From Terriglobia bacterium (GTDB lineage Bacteria > Pseudomonadota > Alphaproteobacteria > Acetobacterales > Acetobacteraceae), in contig JAIMBF010000002.1 in NCBI GenBank assembly GCA_023511585.1, positions 22,881 to 86,880 on the forward strand: a DNA stretch of 64,000 nucleotides, in the 5' to 3' direction. Position numbers and translations under genes: made by a program. The first letter of the stretch is position 1. The number at the start of each line of letters is the position of its first letter. Below the pieces are notes generated by a model, which saw only the letters and a program-made list of their open reading frames with translations, made no database searches and was not told where the DNA came from. This document shows, one piece after another, positions 16,690 to 25,099 of the stretch.

Positions 16690-18411
16690 ATGCAAAAAAA
16701 ATGGGACAAATCTCGCCTGCCATCCCGACATGTGACGGAAGGTCCGGATCGAGCGCCGCATCGTAGCTATTATTACGCGATGGGACTGACGGAAGATGAA
16801 ATTCACCAGCCTTTCGTCGGCGTGGCCACGTGCTGGAATGAGGCCGCCCCGTGCAACATTGCGCTCTCGCGCCAGGCGCAATCGGTGAAAAAGGGTGTTG
16901 CGGAATCAGGCGGTACGCCGCGGGAATTCACCACCATCACCGTCACCGACGGCATCGCCATGGGCCACCAGGGCATGAAATCGTCGCTGGTTTCGCGCGA
17001 GATCATTGCCGATTCGGTGGAGCTCACCGTGCGCGGGCATTGCTATGATGCTTTGGTCGGCTTGGCCGGCTGTGACAAGTCTTTGCCGGGCATGATGATG
17101 GCCATGCTGCGGCTGAATATCCCGAGCGTGTTTATGTACGGCGGCTCCATTCTTCCCGGCCGTTTCCGTGGGCGCGATGTCACGGTTGTGGATGTCTTCG
17201 AGGCCGTCGGCCAACATGCTGCAGGAAAGATCGGCGATGCCGATTTGCATGAGCTGGAATGTGTCGCCTGCCCCTCGGCGGGTGCCTGCGGCGGGCAATA
17301 CACCGCCAACACGATGGCGATGGTCTCGGAAGCGATCGGGCTCGCTTTGCCCGGCTCTGCCGGCGCGCCGGCCCCTTACGAGGAGCGGGATCGTTTTGCT
17401 GTCGAATCGGGACGGGCGGTGATGGAGCTGCTGCGCCAACGCATTCGCCCGCGTGATATCGTCACCCGCAAAGCGCTTGAAAACGCGGCCGTTGTGGTCG
17501 GGGCCACCGGCGGATCCACCAATGCCGGCCTGCATTTGCCGGCGATTGCGCATGAGGCGGGGATACGCTTCACCCTCGATGATGTGGCGGAGATTATGCG
17601 CCGCACGCCCTACATCGCGGACTTGAAGCCCGGAGGCAAATACGTGGCGCTGGATGTGTTTCGAATCGGCGGTGTCCCGGTGATTCTTAAGGCGCTTTTG
17701 GATGGCGGGCTTTTGCATGGCGATTGTCTCACCGTAACCGGCCGCACTCTGGCCGAAAATCTCGCCAATGTGGTGGTGCCCACCGACCAGGACGTGCTGC
17801 ATCCGCTCAGCCGGCCGATCTCGCCCACGGGCGGCGTGGTGGGGCTTAAGGGCAATCTTGCCCCGGAAGGTGCGATTGTAAAAGTCGCCGGCCTCAAGAA
17901 GTTGCGTTTCGAGGGCACGGCACTTTGTTTCGATAGCGAAGAAGACGCGTTTGCCGCCGTGCAGGCACGGGCCTACAAGCCAGGCGATGTGATCGTGATT
18001 CGCTATGAAGGCCCCAAAGGCGGTCCCGGCATGCGGGAAATGCTTTCCACCACCAGTGCGATCTATGGCCAGGGCATGGGCGAGCAGGTGGCGCTGATCA
18101 CCGATGGGCGTTTTTCCGGCGGCACGCGCGGGATTTGCGTGGGCCATATCGGCCCGGAAGCCGCTGTCGGCGGGCCGATCGCGCTGTTGCAGAACGGCGA
18201 TCGCATTGTGATCGACGCGGAAGCCGGCCGGATCGACGTGCTGCTTTCCGATGCCGAACTCGCGGCGCGCCGCGCGGCCTGGCAGCCCCGTAAAACCGAT
18301 TATAACAGCGGGGCGCTTTGGCGATACGCGCAAACCGTTGGGCCGGCCTATCTCGGTGCGGTTGTGCATCCCGGCGCGGCTGCGGAGACGCATTGTTACG
18401 CCGATATCTGA
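16690..18411 (+). CDS. ilvD: Dihydroxy-acid dehydratase
   Basis: The enzyme dehydrates 2,3-dihydroxy-isovalerate and -3-methylvalerate in valine, leucine and isoleucine synthesis. The 573-residue protein has the Fe-S ligand motifs GCDKSLPGMMM and CPSAGACGGQYTANTM, plus GRFSGGTRG near the C-terminus. I chose the ATG at 16690 (MQKKWDKSRLPSRHVTEGP), preceded by GGGAGC; a longer frame opening inside valS has no family similarity. No other ilv gene is nearby, and the partial TPP enzyme at the right edge is not clearly IlvB. Confidence 0.96.
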   Translation: MQKKWDKSRLPSRHVTEGPDRAPHRSYYYAMGLTEDEIHQPFVGVATCWNEAAPCNIALSRQAQSVKKGVAESGGTPREFTTITVTDGIAMGHQGMKSSLVSREIIADSVELTVRGHCYDALVGLAGCDKSLPGMMMAMLRLNIPSVFMYGGSILPGRFRGRDVTVVDVFEAVGQHAAGKIGDADLHELECVACPSAGACGGQYTANTMAMVSEAIGLALPGSAGAPAPYEERDRFAVESGRAVMELLRQRIRPRDIVTRKALENAAVVVGATGGSTNAGLHLPAIAHEAGIRFTLDDVAEIMRRTPYIADLKPGGKYVALDVFRIGGVPVILKALLDGGLLHGDCLTVTGRTLAENLANVVVPTDQDVLHPLSRPISPTGGVVGLKGNLAPEGAIVKVAGLKKLRFEGTALCFDSEEDAFAAVQARAYKPGDVIVIRYEGPKGGPGMREMLSTTSAIYGQGMGEQVALITDGRFSGGTRGICVGHIGPEAAVGGPIALLQNGDRIVIDAEAGRIDVLLSDAELAARRAAWQPRKTDYNSGALWRYAQTVGPAYLGAVVHPGAAAETHCYADI

Positions 18412-18472
18412 GGATACCGCGGCGGCGGGCGCGCCGGGGCAGCCCCGGGGCGGCCTTGAGCGATGAGAGGGC

Positions 18473-18501
18473 GGCGGAGATGCCTGAACGCCGTCTCCGC
18501 C
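18473..18501. terminator. GC-rich hairpin between converging ilvD and engB
   Basis: The arms GGCGGAGA (18473-18480) and TCTCCGCC (18494-18501) are perfect 8-base complements around a 13-base loop. It lies in the 167-base gap between the converging ends of ilvD and engB, where a bidirectional terminator is expected. There is no T tract on either side, so this is only a candidate. Confidence 0.35.
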
Positions 18502-18578
18502 TCACCGCGCCGAGCGCGAAAGGAGTGAAACCCACCCACAGGGCGATGGAAACAGCGGCCGGCGCGCCCCTCCCAGGG

Positions 18579-19262
18579 TCATTGCTCCAGCAGCTCGGCA
18601 AGCGTTGCCCGTAATGCCTCGATTCCCGCCTTTGCAACGGCGGAGGTGGCAATGACCTCCGGATGTGCCGCCGTATGCGCGCGCGCGAGCGCGGCTGCTT
18701 CGGCTTGTTTGGCAGCAAGCTGAGCGGGTTTGGTGCCGTCAATCTTGGTCAGCACCAATTGAAAATTCACCGCCGCTTTATCGAGCAAGTCCATAACCGC
18801 ACGATCGGATGTCTGCACCGGCACGCGCGCGTCTAACAGCAACAGCACCCGACGCAGATTCGGCCGCCCGCGCAAATAATCGAACAACAGCCCTTGCCAT
18901 GCCGTTTTTAAGGACTTCGGCGCTTTGGCATAACCGTAGCCGGGCATGTCCACCAGAAAAAGCTTGCCGCCGAGGTCAAAGAAGTTCAGCTGCTGCGTAC
19001 GGCCCGGCCTTGCTGCCGTGCGCGCAAGCCCGTGTCGGTTCACCAGTGCATTCAGCAATGAAGACTTGCCGACATTGGATCTTCCGGCAAAGGCAACTTC
19101 CCAAACCCCGGGCTCGGGCAAATCGGTCAGCGTTTGCACCGCGCGCACAAACCGGCAGGGGCCGAGAAACAGCTTCTCCGCTTCAATCGCCTTTGCAGAT
19201 CTTGCGCTCAGGTGCGTGCCATGCGTGGTTGGCTCAGCCGCGTGTTGCGCATAATCAGCCAT
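18579..19262 (-). CDS. engB: Ribosome biogenesis GTPase EngB/YsxC
   Basis: This 227-residue essential GTPase acts in large-subunit assembly. G1 is AGRSNVGKSS, G3 is DMPGYGYAKAP and G4 is TKID. I chose the ATG at 19262 (MADYAQHAAEPTTHG), which puts the first 55 bases inside the 3' end of yidC; no alternative ATG, GTG or TTG follows before the conserved region. A longer frame starting at 19445 lies wholly within yidC. It is the last gene of the rpmH-rnpA-yidD-yidC-engB run, an order shared with many alphaproteobacteria. Confidence 0.93.
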   Translation of the reverse strand: MADYAQHAAEPTTHGTHLSARSAKAIEAEKLFLGPCRFVRAVQTLTDLPEPGVWEVAFAGRSNVGKSSLLNALVNRHGLARTAARPGRTQQLNFFDLGGKLFLVDMPGYGYAKAPKSLKTAWQGLLFDYLRGRPNLRRVLLLLDARVPVQTSDRAVMDLLDKAAVNFQLVLTKIDGTKPAQLAAKQAEAAALARAHTAAHPEVIATSAVAKAGIEALRATLAELLEQ

Positions 19263-20968
19263 TGTTGCACAATCGAAAGAAGGTTGTTCCACGTCCAGTA
19301 AATCACCAAGCCCGCCGGGAAGCGTGCCAGCATAAACGTGAAAATAACCGGCATGAACTGAAACAGCCGCGCCTGCACCGGATCCGGCGGCGGCGGGTTC
19401 AGGCGCTGTTGCAGATACATGCTGAAGCCCATGATAATCGGCCAAATGCCGAGCTGCAGAAATGAAGAAATCTGTGTCGGATCAAACGGCAACAACCCGA
19501 ACAGATTGAAAATATTGGTCGGATCGGGCGCTGAAAGGTCGCGGATCCAGCCGAAAAAAGGCGCCTGACGCATTTCTATGGTCACGAAAATGACCTTATA
19601 GAGCGAGAAAAACACCGGCACTTGAATGAGCATCGGCAGGCAGCCGGAAGCCGGGTTCACACCCTCCGCGCGATACAGATTCATCATTTCCTGCTGCTGG
19701 CGCGCAGGATCGTCCTTGAAGCGTTCCCGAATGGCCTGCATTTTCGGCCCAAGGAGCCGCATCTTGCTCATGGAGCGATAGGACTTGTTCGCCAGCGGGA
19801 AAAACAGCGCTTTGACAAAAACGGTGAAAATCAGGATGGCGACGCCGAAATTGCCGGTGAGCTTATAGAGCCAATCGAGCGCGTAAAAAATCGGCTTGGT
19901 GAGGAAATAGAACCAGCCGAAATCCACGGCCTTGTCGAAATGGGGAATCCCGTATGCCTGCTCGTAATGATCAAGCAGGCTGACCACCTTTGCCCCCGCA
20001 AAAACACGCTCGGTCAGCCTTACGCTTGCACCGCTGCTAATCGTTTGCGGCGCAGCGCTGACGAAATCGACCTGATAACCGTCCCCGTTCGGCAATTTCA
20101 CATTGCGAAAACTTGCGGTCATGATCTGGGTTTGGTCCGGGATCAACGCCACCAGCCAGTATTTGTCGGTAATGCCGGCCCAGCCTCCGGCCCCGGTGGA
20201 AGTGAAGGCGAGGCCTTCGTGCTTTGCGCCCTCGCTGCGCGCATTGGCGTAAGTGACTTCCTTCAGACGATCGTCCAGAACCCCAAGAAGGCCTTCGTGT
20301 AAAATGTAATAGCCCGCGGTCTGCGGTGTGTAATCGCGGCGAATGCGCATCCAGGGGAACAAACTCACGGAAGCGCCGGAATTATTTTTCACCCGCTGCT
20401 CGACGGTGAGCATATAATGGTCGTCGATTGCCAGCGCGATTTGAAACTCCAGCCCTTGGCCGTTATCCCATGAAAGTGTCACCGGGCTGCTCGGGCTTAA
20501 TTGCGGCGCCGAGGCGGCCCATACCGTTTCCCCGCTGGGAAGCTTCACATTTGCCCCCGGAGGCGCACTCCATCCGAACTGCACCCAATAGGGTTTGGGC
20601 TGGCTTTCGGGGGTGAGCAGGCGAACAAGGGGTGAGCCGGGCTCGACGCTTTCGCGATAATTGTTGAGCAAGAGATCATCAAGCCGCGCGCCGCGCAAAT
20701 CGATACTGCCGCTGACGGCTGGGGCATGAATCGCAAGCCGCGGGGAAGGTTTTTCGGCCTCTTCTGCAGCCTTCTCCGCGCCAATGCCGGGGGCAGGGCC
20801 AATATGCGCGCCAGCGGGGGCCGCCGGATGTTCTTGAGGCGCGGAAATGCCGGCCGGCGTATTCACCGGCGCCGGCTGGGGCAGAAACCGTGCGGAGAGC
20901 AATTGAAAAACGAGCAGGATCGCAATCGAGATCGCGATCGCAAGAAACATTCGTTTCTGTTCCATCAC
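19208..20968 (-). CDS. yidC: Membrane protein insertase YidC
   Basis: YidC inserts and folds inner-membrane proteins alone or with SecYEG. The 586-residue protein has an N-terminal membrane anchor (residues 7-27), a large periplasmic beta domain (about 50-350), and five C-terminal membrane segments starting with GWFYFLTKPIFYALDWLYK and including PQTIS-type loops and the SGCLPMLIQVPVFFSLY segment. Its start overlaps the yidD stop (ATGA), and its 3' end overlaps engB by 55 bases. Confidence 0.97.
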   Translation of the reverse strand: MMEQKRMFLAIAISIAILLVFQLLSARFLPQPAPVNTPAGISAPQEHPAAPAGAHIGPAPGIGAEKAAEEAEKPSPRLAIHAPAVSGSIDLRGARLDDLLLNNYRESVEPGSPLVRLLTPESQPKPYWVQFGWSAPPGANVKLPSGETVWAASAPQLSPSSPVTLSWDNGQGLEFQIALAIDDHYMLTVEQRVKNNSGASVSLFPWMRIRRDYTPQTAGYYILHEGLLGVLDDRLKEVTYANARSEGAKHEGLAFTSTGAGGWAGITDKYWLVALIPDQTQIMTASFRNVKLPNGDGYQVDFVSAAPQTISSGASVRLTERVFAGAKVVSLLDHYEQAYGIPHFDKAVDFGWFYFLTKPIFYALDWLYKLTGNFGVAILIFTVFVKALFFPLANKSYRSMSKMRLLGPKMQAIRERFKDDPARQQQEMMNLYRAEGVNPASGCLPMLIQVPVFFSLYKVIFVTIEMRQAPFFGWIRDLSAPDPTNIFNLFGLLPFDPTQISSFLQLGIWPIIMGFSMYLQQRLNPPPPDPVQARLFQFMPVIFTFMLARFPAGLVIYWTWNNLLSIVQQWLIMRNTRLSQPRMART

Positions 20969-21216
20969 GGCGCGGTCCGGCTACGAGAGGGAAAATCTGC
21001 TGGCACCGGATCGAACCCTCCGGCATTCCAAGGATTGCACCGAAGCACGCGCCAGGCCGCGAGCAGAGCGCCGCGCCATGCGCCGTGTCGCTCAAGGGCG
21101 GCAATCGCATACTCGCTGCAGCTTGGGTGAAAGCGGCAGTGCGCGCCGATCAGGGGCCGCAAAGTCCACTGATAAAGGCGCACGAATCCAACCAGGGCGC
21201 GGGCTGCGAAACTCAT
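20965..21216 (-). CDS. yidD: Membrane protein insertion efficiency factor YidD
   Basis: This 83-residue small protein has the YidD signature CRFHPSCSEYA with its two cysteines, followed by the amphipathic AALERHGAWRGALLAAWRVL helix and RCNPW. It assists YidC-dependent insertion at the inner membrane. It overlaps both neighbours by four bases (ATGA with rnpA and with yidC), so translation is coupled across the three genes. Confidence 0.95.
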   Translation of the reverse strand: MSFAARALVGFVRLYQWTLRPLIGAHCRFHPSCSEYAIAALERHGAWRGALLAAWRVLRCNPWNAGGFDPVPADFPSRSRTAP

Positions 21217-21563
21217 GTCAGGCCCAATCGATTGAGTGCATTGCGCACATCTTCCAGCAATAGGGCAAAAGGGCGGGATCGGGTTTCCGCTTTGCCGATA
21301 AAAACGAGATCTATCCCGGCAAGCGGCCTTTCTCGCAAGACGAGACGGGCTGCTTCTTTCAGCCGCCGCCGCGTGCGGTTGCGGACCACCGCTTTGCCGA
21401 CCTTTTTGGTAACCGTAAATCCCACTCGCGTTGGGCCCTTATCGCGCCGGGTGAGCGCTTGCAGCACGAAACCGGGCATGTTCGCCCTCCGCCCCTTTGA
21501 CTTCAGTTGCAGAAAGTCTACCCGACGTTTGAGGCGTTGCGGAGACGGACTGGCACATGCCAC
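21213..21563 (-). CDS. rnpA: Ribonuclease P protein component
   Basis: RnpA is the protein subunit that helps RNase P RNA trim tRNA 5' ends. The 116-residue protein has the N-terminal basic LKRRVDFLQLKSKGRR and the RNR signature KKVGKAVVRNRTRRRLKEAAR. I chose the GTG at 21563, eight bases after the rpmH stop, because family similarity begins there; a longer frame reaching 21659 runs antiparallel in register through rpmH and is not credible. Confidence 0.93.
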   Translation of the reverse strand: MACASPSPQRLKRRVDFLQLKSKGRRANMPGFVLQALTRRDKGPTRVGFTVTKKVGKAVVRNRTRRRLKEAARLVLRERPLAGIDLVFIGKAETRSRPFALLLEDVRNALNRLGLT

Positions 21564-21570
21564 GGAAACC

Positions 21571-21705
21571 TCAAGCAGAGAGGCGCTTGCGTCCCTTGGC
21601 GCGACGCGACGCAAGCACACGCCGCCCGCCGACGGTAGCCATGCGCGCGCGAAAACCATGGCGGCGTTTGCGGACCAATTTCGAGGGTTGATAGGTACGC
21701 TTCAC
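21571..21705 (-). CDS. rpmH: 50S ribosomal protein L34
   Basis: Minus-strand translation from the GTG at 21703-21705 gives 44 residues starting [20 protein letters not shown], the conserved L34 sequence, with the usual basic C-terminus ([11 protein letters not shown]). The ATG five bases upstream runs straight into a stop, so GTG is the start; GGAGA lies at the right distance. It is the first gene of the rpmH-rnpA-yidD-yidC-engB operon. Confidence 0.97.
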   Translation of the reverse strand: MKRTYQPSKLVRKRRHGFRARMATVGGRRVLASRRAKGRKRLSA

Positions 21706-21758
21706 GGCATTCTCCAAAAGCAAAGACCGAGCAAAAATTGAGCAGACACACCACTACG

Positions 21759-21779
21759 GGCGAAGGGCAACCCTTCGCC
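21759..21779 (-). promoter_or_regulatory. Stem-loop in the rpmH leader
   Basis: The arms GGCGAAGGG (21759-21767) and CCCTTCGCC (21771-21779) are perfect 9-base complements around a 3-base loop. The hairpin lies between the rpmH promoter and its start codon, so it would be in the 5' leader of the operon mRNA. It is not followed by a T tract, which argues against a simple tRNA-Ala terminator. A role in leader control is possible but unproven. Confidence 0.5.
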
Positions 21780-21793
21780 GTGCCGCGCTGCGG

Positions 21794-21822
21794 CTTATAA
21801 GGGCCGGGGTTGGACCCGTCAA
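21794..21822 (-). promoter_or_regulatory. Sigma-70-type promoter of the rpmH operon
   Basis: On the minus strand TTGACG (21817-21822) and TATAAG (21794-21799) are separated by exactly 17 bases, five of six matches in each box. It sits just downstream of tRNA-Ala and about 90 bases before the rpmH start, in the right orientation. Confidence 0.65.
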
Positions 21823-21827
21823 TTGCA

Positions 21828-21903
21828 TGGTGGAGCCAAGGGGAGTCGAACCCCTGACCTCCTGAATGCCATTCAGGCGCTCTCCCAACTGAGCTATGGC
21901 CCC
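21828..21903 (-). tRNA. tRNA-Ala(GGC)
   Basis: The minus strand gives a complete 76-base tRNA with encoded CCA (21828-21830). The acceptor arms are GGGGCCA/TGGCTCC with one G-U pair, the D arm reads TAGCTCAGTTGGGAGAGC, the anticodon stem CCTGA/TCAGG encloses ATGGCAT (anticodon GGC) and the T loop is TTCGACT. Confidence 0.97.
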
Positions 21904-21912
21904 CTCGCGCCG

Positions 21913-21941
21913 CGTATAGCCGCGTGCTTCATGACAATCAA
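21913..21941 (-). promoter_or_regulatory. Candidate promoter of tRNA-Ala
   Basis: Minus-strand TTGATT (21936-21941) and TATACG (21913-21918) are separated by 17 bases and end ten bases before the tRNA 5' end. The short distance would leave almost no 5' leader, so the assignment is tentative. Confidence 0.4.
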
Positions 21942-21991
21942 GCTATTCGCTTCGTCAACTCCGCGGGAACAGCCACGCGGGAAGACGGAGT

Positions 21992-22276
21992 TTACCCCAG
22001 CAAAGCGGCCAGCAGCGCATTCCACTCTTCGCCAAGCGCGGTGTTCGGCACTGGTTTTCCGGCTTTCCGATACCAATAGCGGGCGTTGGAAAGGTCCCCT
22101 TCTTTCCGATGAAGGTAAGCATGCACCCAGGCGGCCTCAGCTTCGTCAGCGTTCTGCACCGAAGCATGGGCCTGTTTCCAATCGCCCTTGGCATCCCACC
22201 ACAAGCCTTGCAAAGGCGCGGAAACTTTGGGTGGAAACGCTTCAGAGAGGCTAGCCAAGAACTGCTCGCGGGTCAT
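21992..22276 (-). CDS. Small conserved hypothetical protein
   Basis: This 94-residue soluble protein is rich in Trp and Ala (QGLWWDAKGDWKQAH, WVHAYLHRKEGDLSNARYWYRKAGKP). The second segment looks like a single TPR-like helical pair. I recall similar short proteins in Rhodospirillales genomes but know of no function. It lies 20 bases downstream of the eipB gene on the same strand, so the two may be cotranscribed. Confidence 0.72.
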   Translation of the reverse strand: MTREQFLASLSEAFPPKVSAPLQGLWWDAKGDWKQAHASVQNADEAEAAWVHAYLHRKEGDLSNARYWYRKAGKPVPNTALGEEWNALLAALLG

Positions 22277-22296
22277 GCCGTCTCACTGTGACCTCT

Positions 22297-23115
22297 TCAA
22301 CACCGATGCGGGGGCTGAAGCTTGAAATCGGTCATGCGGGCGAGCATCACAAAATCGCCGAAATCCATGCGAATGTCGTCCGCTACGCCGTTCTGCCAAT
22401 ACCGCATGCCGACCTCGTAGTCCGGCTCGAATGCGCTCGGCGTGCGATTGAAGAAAGAAATATGCACTCTTCCGCTCGGGAGCTTACTCAACGAGGGAAA
22501 CCGATAAGCGGAAGGCTTTTGCCAGTCGGTGACGATGACAAACGTATCCTGTGCGCCGGATTCGGCTGTTCCGTCAAACAGCGGCAGACTGAGAAACTTT
22601 TTGCCCGCTTCCGCGCCTGCAATAATCGTCGCCGTATGCCACATCGGGAACAGCGTCCCCGGTGGGAGCTTCACCAGCTGGTTTTTGGGTTGGTTGTAGT
22701 GCACCTCACCCTTTCCGCCGACCCGCTCAAGCACCGCTTCCCCGGAAGTCACCTCCGGGTTTGCCTGGTCTGTGGTTTGATGCATCCGAAACCGAAGCCG
22801 GGTGCCGTTTTTGGACTCCCAGGTCACGTAATCGGTTTCCATCTGGACGTCCTCGCCGTCCCGATTGGTCACGATCATCGAGAGCTTTTGCTCCACCGCC
22901 CAACCTTCGCAGGCGTCCATGACTTCAAAGCTCATGGTTCCTGTGCCGCCGATGATGTCCCCGCCGCGGGAGGATTCAAATGTCAGCCGATAATTGGCCC
23001 GATGTGCGGCCAAGCCGTTTGCCACTTCGGCAACCGCCGTCTGGGCATTGCCAGCAAAAGCGGGGGAGAAGCAGAAGAGAAAGCTGCCGACGAAAAGAAC
23101 AAGGCTGAGCCGCAT
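22297..23115 (-). CDS. EipB-family (DUF1849) periplasmic envelope-integrity protein
   Basis: The 272-residue protein has a signal peptide ending near SPAFAG and then the DUF1849 beta-spiral pattern (NYRLTFESSRGGDIIGGTGTM, ACEGWAVEQKLSM, GTLFPMWHT). EipB of Brucella maintains cell-envelope integrity in the periplasm. GGGAG sits seven bases before the ATG at 23115, which I prefer to the upstream ATGs at 23121 and 23178. Two cysteines are visible, one in the signal peptide and one in DACEGW. Confidence 0.87.
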   Translation of the reverse strand: MRLSLVLFVGSFLFCFSPAFAGNAQTAVAEVANGLAAHRANYRLTFESSRGGDIIGGTGTMSFEVMDACEGWAVEQKLSMIVTNRDGEDVQMETDYVTWESKNGTRLRFRMHQTTDQANPEVTSGEAVLERVGGKGEVHYNQPKNQLVKLPPGTLFPMWHTATIIAGAEAGKKFLSLPLFDGTAESGAQDTFVIVTDWQKPSAYRFPSLSKLPSGRVHISFFNRTPSAFEPDYEVGMRYWQNGVADDIRMDFGDFVMLARMTDFKLQPPHRC

Positions 23116-23197
23116 GCACATTCTCCCGAAAATCTGGCGTAGCCTGAATACTAGGAGAGGATTGTTCCACTTGCCCATAAGGAAATAGCCGTGAGCC

Positions 23198-24988
23198 CTA
23201 TGGCGTTGCCTTTGGCGTCGGCTTGAGATCCAGCCGAAGCGACAATTCCTTAAGCCGCGCCTCCGATATCGGAGCAGGCGCCCCCATCAACAAGTCCTCG
23301 CCCTGCTGGTTGAGAGGGAAGGCGATAACTTCGCGAATATTCGGCTCATCGGCGAGCAGCATGACGATACGGTCGATCCCTGGAGCCGCACCGCCATGCG
23401 GAGGCGCCCCATAACGGAAAGCCCGCAGCATGCCGCCGAAGCGGGCTTCCACTTCCTCCGCCGAATAGCCTGCAATTTCAAAGGCCCGCAGCATGATGTC
23501 CGGCCGATGGTTGCGAATCGCCCCGGACGAGAGCTCCACGCCGTTGCAGACAATGTCATACTGGAAGGCTTTGATCTCGAGCGGATCCAGCGTGTTGAGC
23601 GCTTCCAGCCCTCCTTGGGGCATGCTGAAGGGGTTGTGCGAAAATTCGATCTGCCCGGTCTCTTCGTTTCGCTCGTACATGGGAAAATCGGTAATCCAGA
23701 CAAAGCGAAACGCATCTTGCTCCATCAGGTTGAGCTCTTCTGCCAGCCGCATGCGCACCATGCCCGCAAATTTGCCGGCGGAAGCCTTGGGACCGGCGAC
23801 GAAAAAAATCGCATCTTGGGGTGTTAAGCCGAAGGTTTGCCGGATGGACTCAACCCGCTCGCTTTCCAAGTTCCGGGCAATCGGCCCTTTGATGCTGTCG
23901 GGGCCGTAAATAATATAACCGAGCCCGCCCATGCCTTCTTCTCGGGCCCAGTCATTGAGCTTGTCAAAGAACGAACGCGGCTGCGTTGCCGCTCCGGGCG
24001 CAGGGATCGCCCGCACCACACTGCCATTCGCCACCATGCGCGCAAAAAGCCCGAAGGCAGAATCGCGAAACTGCTCCGTCGCATCGCCGATGCGAAGCGG
24101 GTTGCGCAAATCGGGCTTATCGGTGCCGAATTCCAGCATCGCCTGCGCGTAAGGGATGCGGGGAAACGGCGGAGCAGTGACCTTGCGCCCATTGCTGAAT
24201 TCTTCGAAGACCCCGGCAAGCACGGGCTCGATTGCGGCGAACACATCTTCTTGGGTGACAAAGCTCATCTCGAAATCGAGCTGATAGAATTCGCCGGGCG
24301 AACGGTCCGCGCGTGAGGCTTCGTCGCGAAAACACGGAGCAATCTGAAAATAGCGATCGAACCCGGCGACCATCAGCAATTGCTTGAATTGCTGCGGTGC
24401 CTGCGGCAAGGCATAGAATTTGCCCGGATGCAGTCGTGCCGGCACCAGAAAGTCCCGCGCCCCTTCCGGCGAGGAAGCAGTCAGAATAGGGGTTTGAAAC
24501 TCCGTAAAACCTTGCGCTTCCATGCGCCGGCGAATGGAAGAAATGATCTGGCTGCGGAGCATGATGTTGTGGTGCATCCGCCTCCGCCGCAGATCCAAAA
24601 AGCGGTATTGCAGCCTGAGTTCCTCGGGGAATTGGGCATCTCCCGCCACTTGGATCGGCAGCGGGTCCGCCGGAGAAAGCACGACAAGCGTTTCCACGCG
24701 GAGCTCGATTTGCCCGGTGGCGAGCTTCGGGTTCTCCGTCCCCGGCTCGCGCGCGACCACAAGCCCGGTGACCGTGATTACGCTTTCCACGCGCAACTCT
24801 TCGGCTTGCTCGAAAACCGTGCTGCCGCGGGTGAACACGCATTGGGTGATGCCGTAATGATCTCTGAGATCGATAAACAGCAGGCCGCCATGGTCGCGCT
24901 TGCTGTGCACCCAGCCGGAAAGCCGAACGGTGTTGCCGATATCGGAAGAGCGCAAAGCCCCACATGTGTGGGTGCGATAGGGATGCAT
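23198..24988 (-). CDS. aspS: Aspartyl-tRNA synthetase
   Basis: This 596-residue bacterial-type class II synthetase charges tRNA-Asp. The N-terminal OB-fold anticodon domain begins [12 protein letters not shown], class II motif 2 is visible as [20 protein letters not shown], the bacterial GAD insertion lies between, and motif 3 is [13 protein letters not shown]. Whether it also charges tRNA-Asn cannot be told here; gatCAB would have to be sought elsewhere. A 7-base hairpin (25022-25041, GCGCGGC/GCCGCGC) is in its leader. Confidence 0.96.
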   Translation of the reverse strand: MHPYRTHTCGALRSSDIGNTVRLSGWVHSKRDHGGLLFIDLRDHYGITQCVFTRGSTVFEQAEELRVESVITVTGLVVAREPGTENPKLATGQIELRVETLVVLSPADPLPIQVAGDAQFPEELRLQYRFLDLRRRRMHHNIMLRSQIISSIRRRMEAQGFTEFQTPILTASSPEGARDFLVPARLHPGKFYALPQAPQQFKQLLMVAGFDRYFQIAPCFRDEASRADRSPGEFYQLDFEMSFVTQEDVFAAIEPVLAGVFEEFSNGRKVTAPPFPRIPYAQAMLEFGTDKPDLRNPLRIGDATEQFRDSAFGLFARMVANGSVVRAIPAPGAATQPRSFFDKLNDWAREEGMGGLGYIIYGPDSIKGPIARNLESERVESIRQTFGLTPQDAIFFVAGPKASAGKFAGMVRMRLAEELNLMEQDAFRFVWITDFPMYERNEETGQIEFSHNPFSMPQGGLEALNTLDPLEIKAFQYDIVCNGVELSSGAIRNHRPDIMLRAFEIAGYSAEEVEARFGGMLRAFRYGAPPHGGAAPGIDRIVMLLADEPNIREVIAFPLNQQGEDLLMGAPAPISEARLKELSLRLDLKPTPKATP

Positions 24989-25099
24989 GAAGAAAGTCCT
25001 ATTTGCGGACGCGAAACCTAAGCGCGGCAGACAAGCCGCGCCTTGGCTTTCCTGTCAAGCATGCTCATCTCGTAAGCATGCGTTGCCGTTTCCCTCCGC

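Noticed and set aside
21571..21822. Replication origin near rpmH
   Set aside because: In many bacteria dnaA-rpmH marks oriC, but there is no dnaA here, no DnaA-box cluster and no AT-rich stretch.
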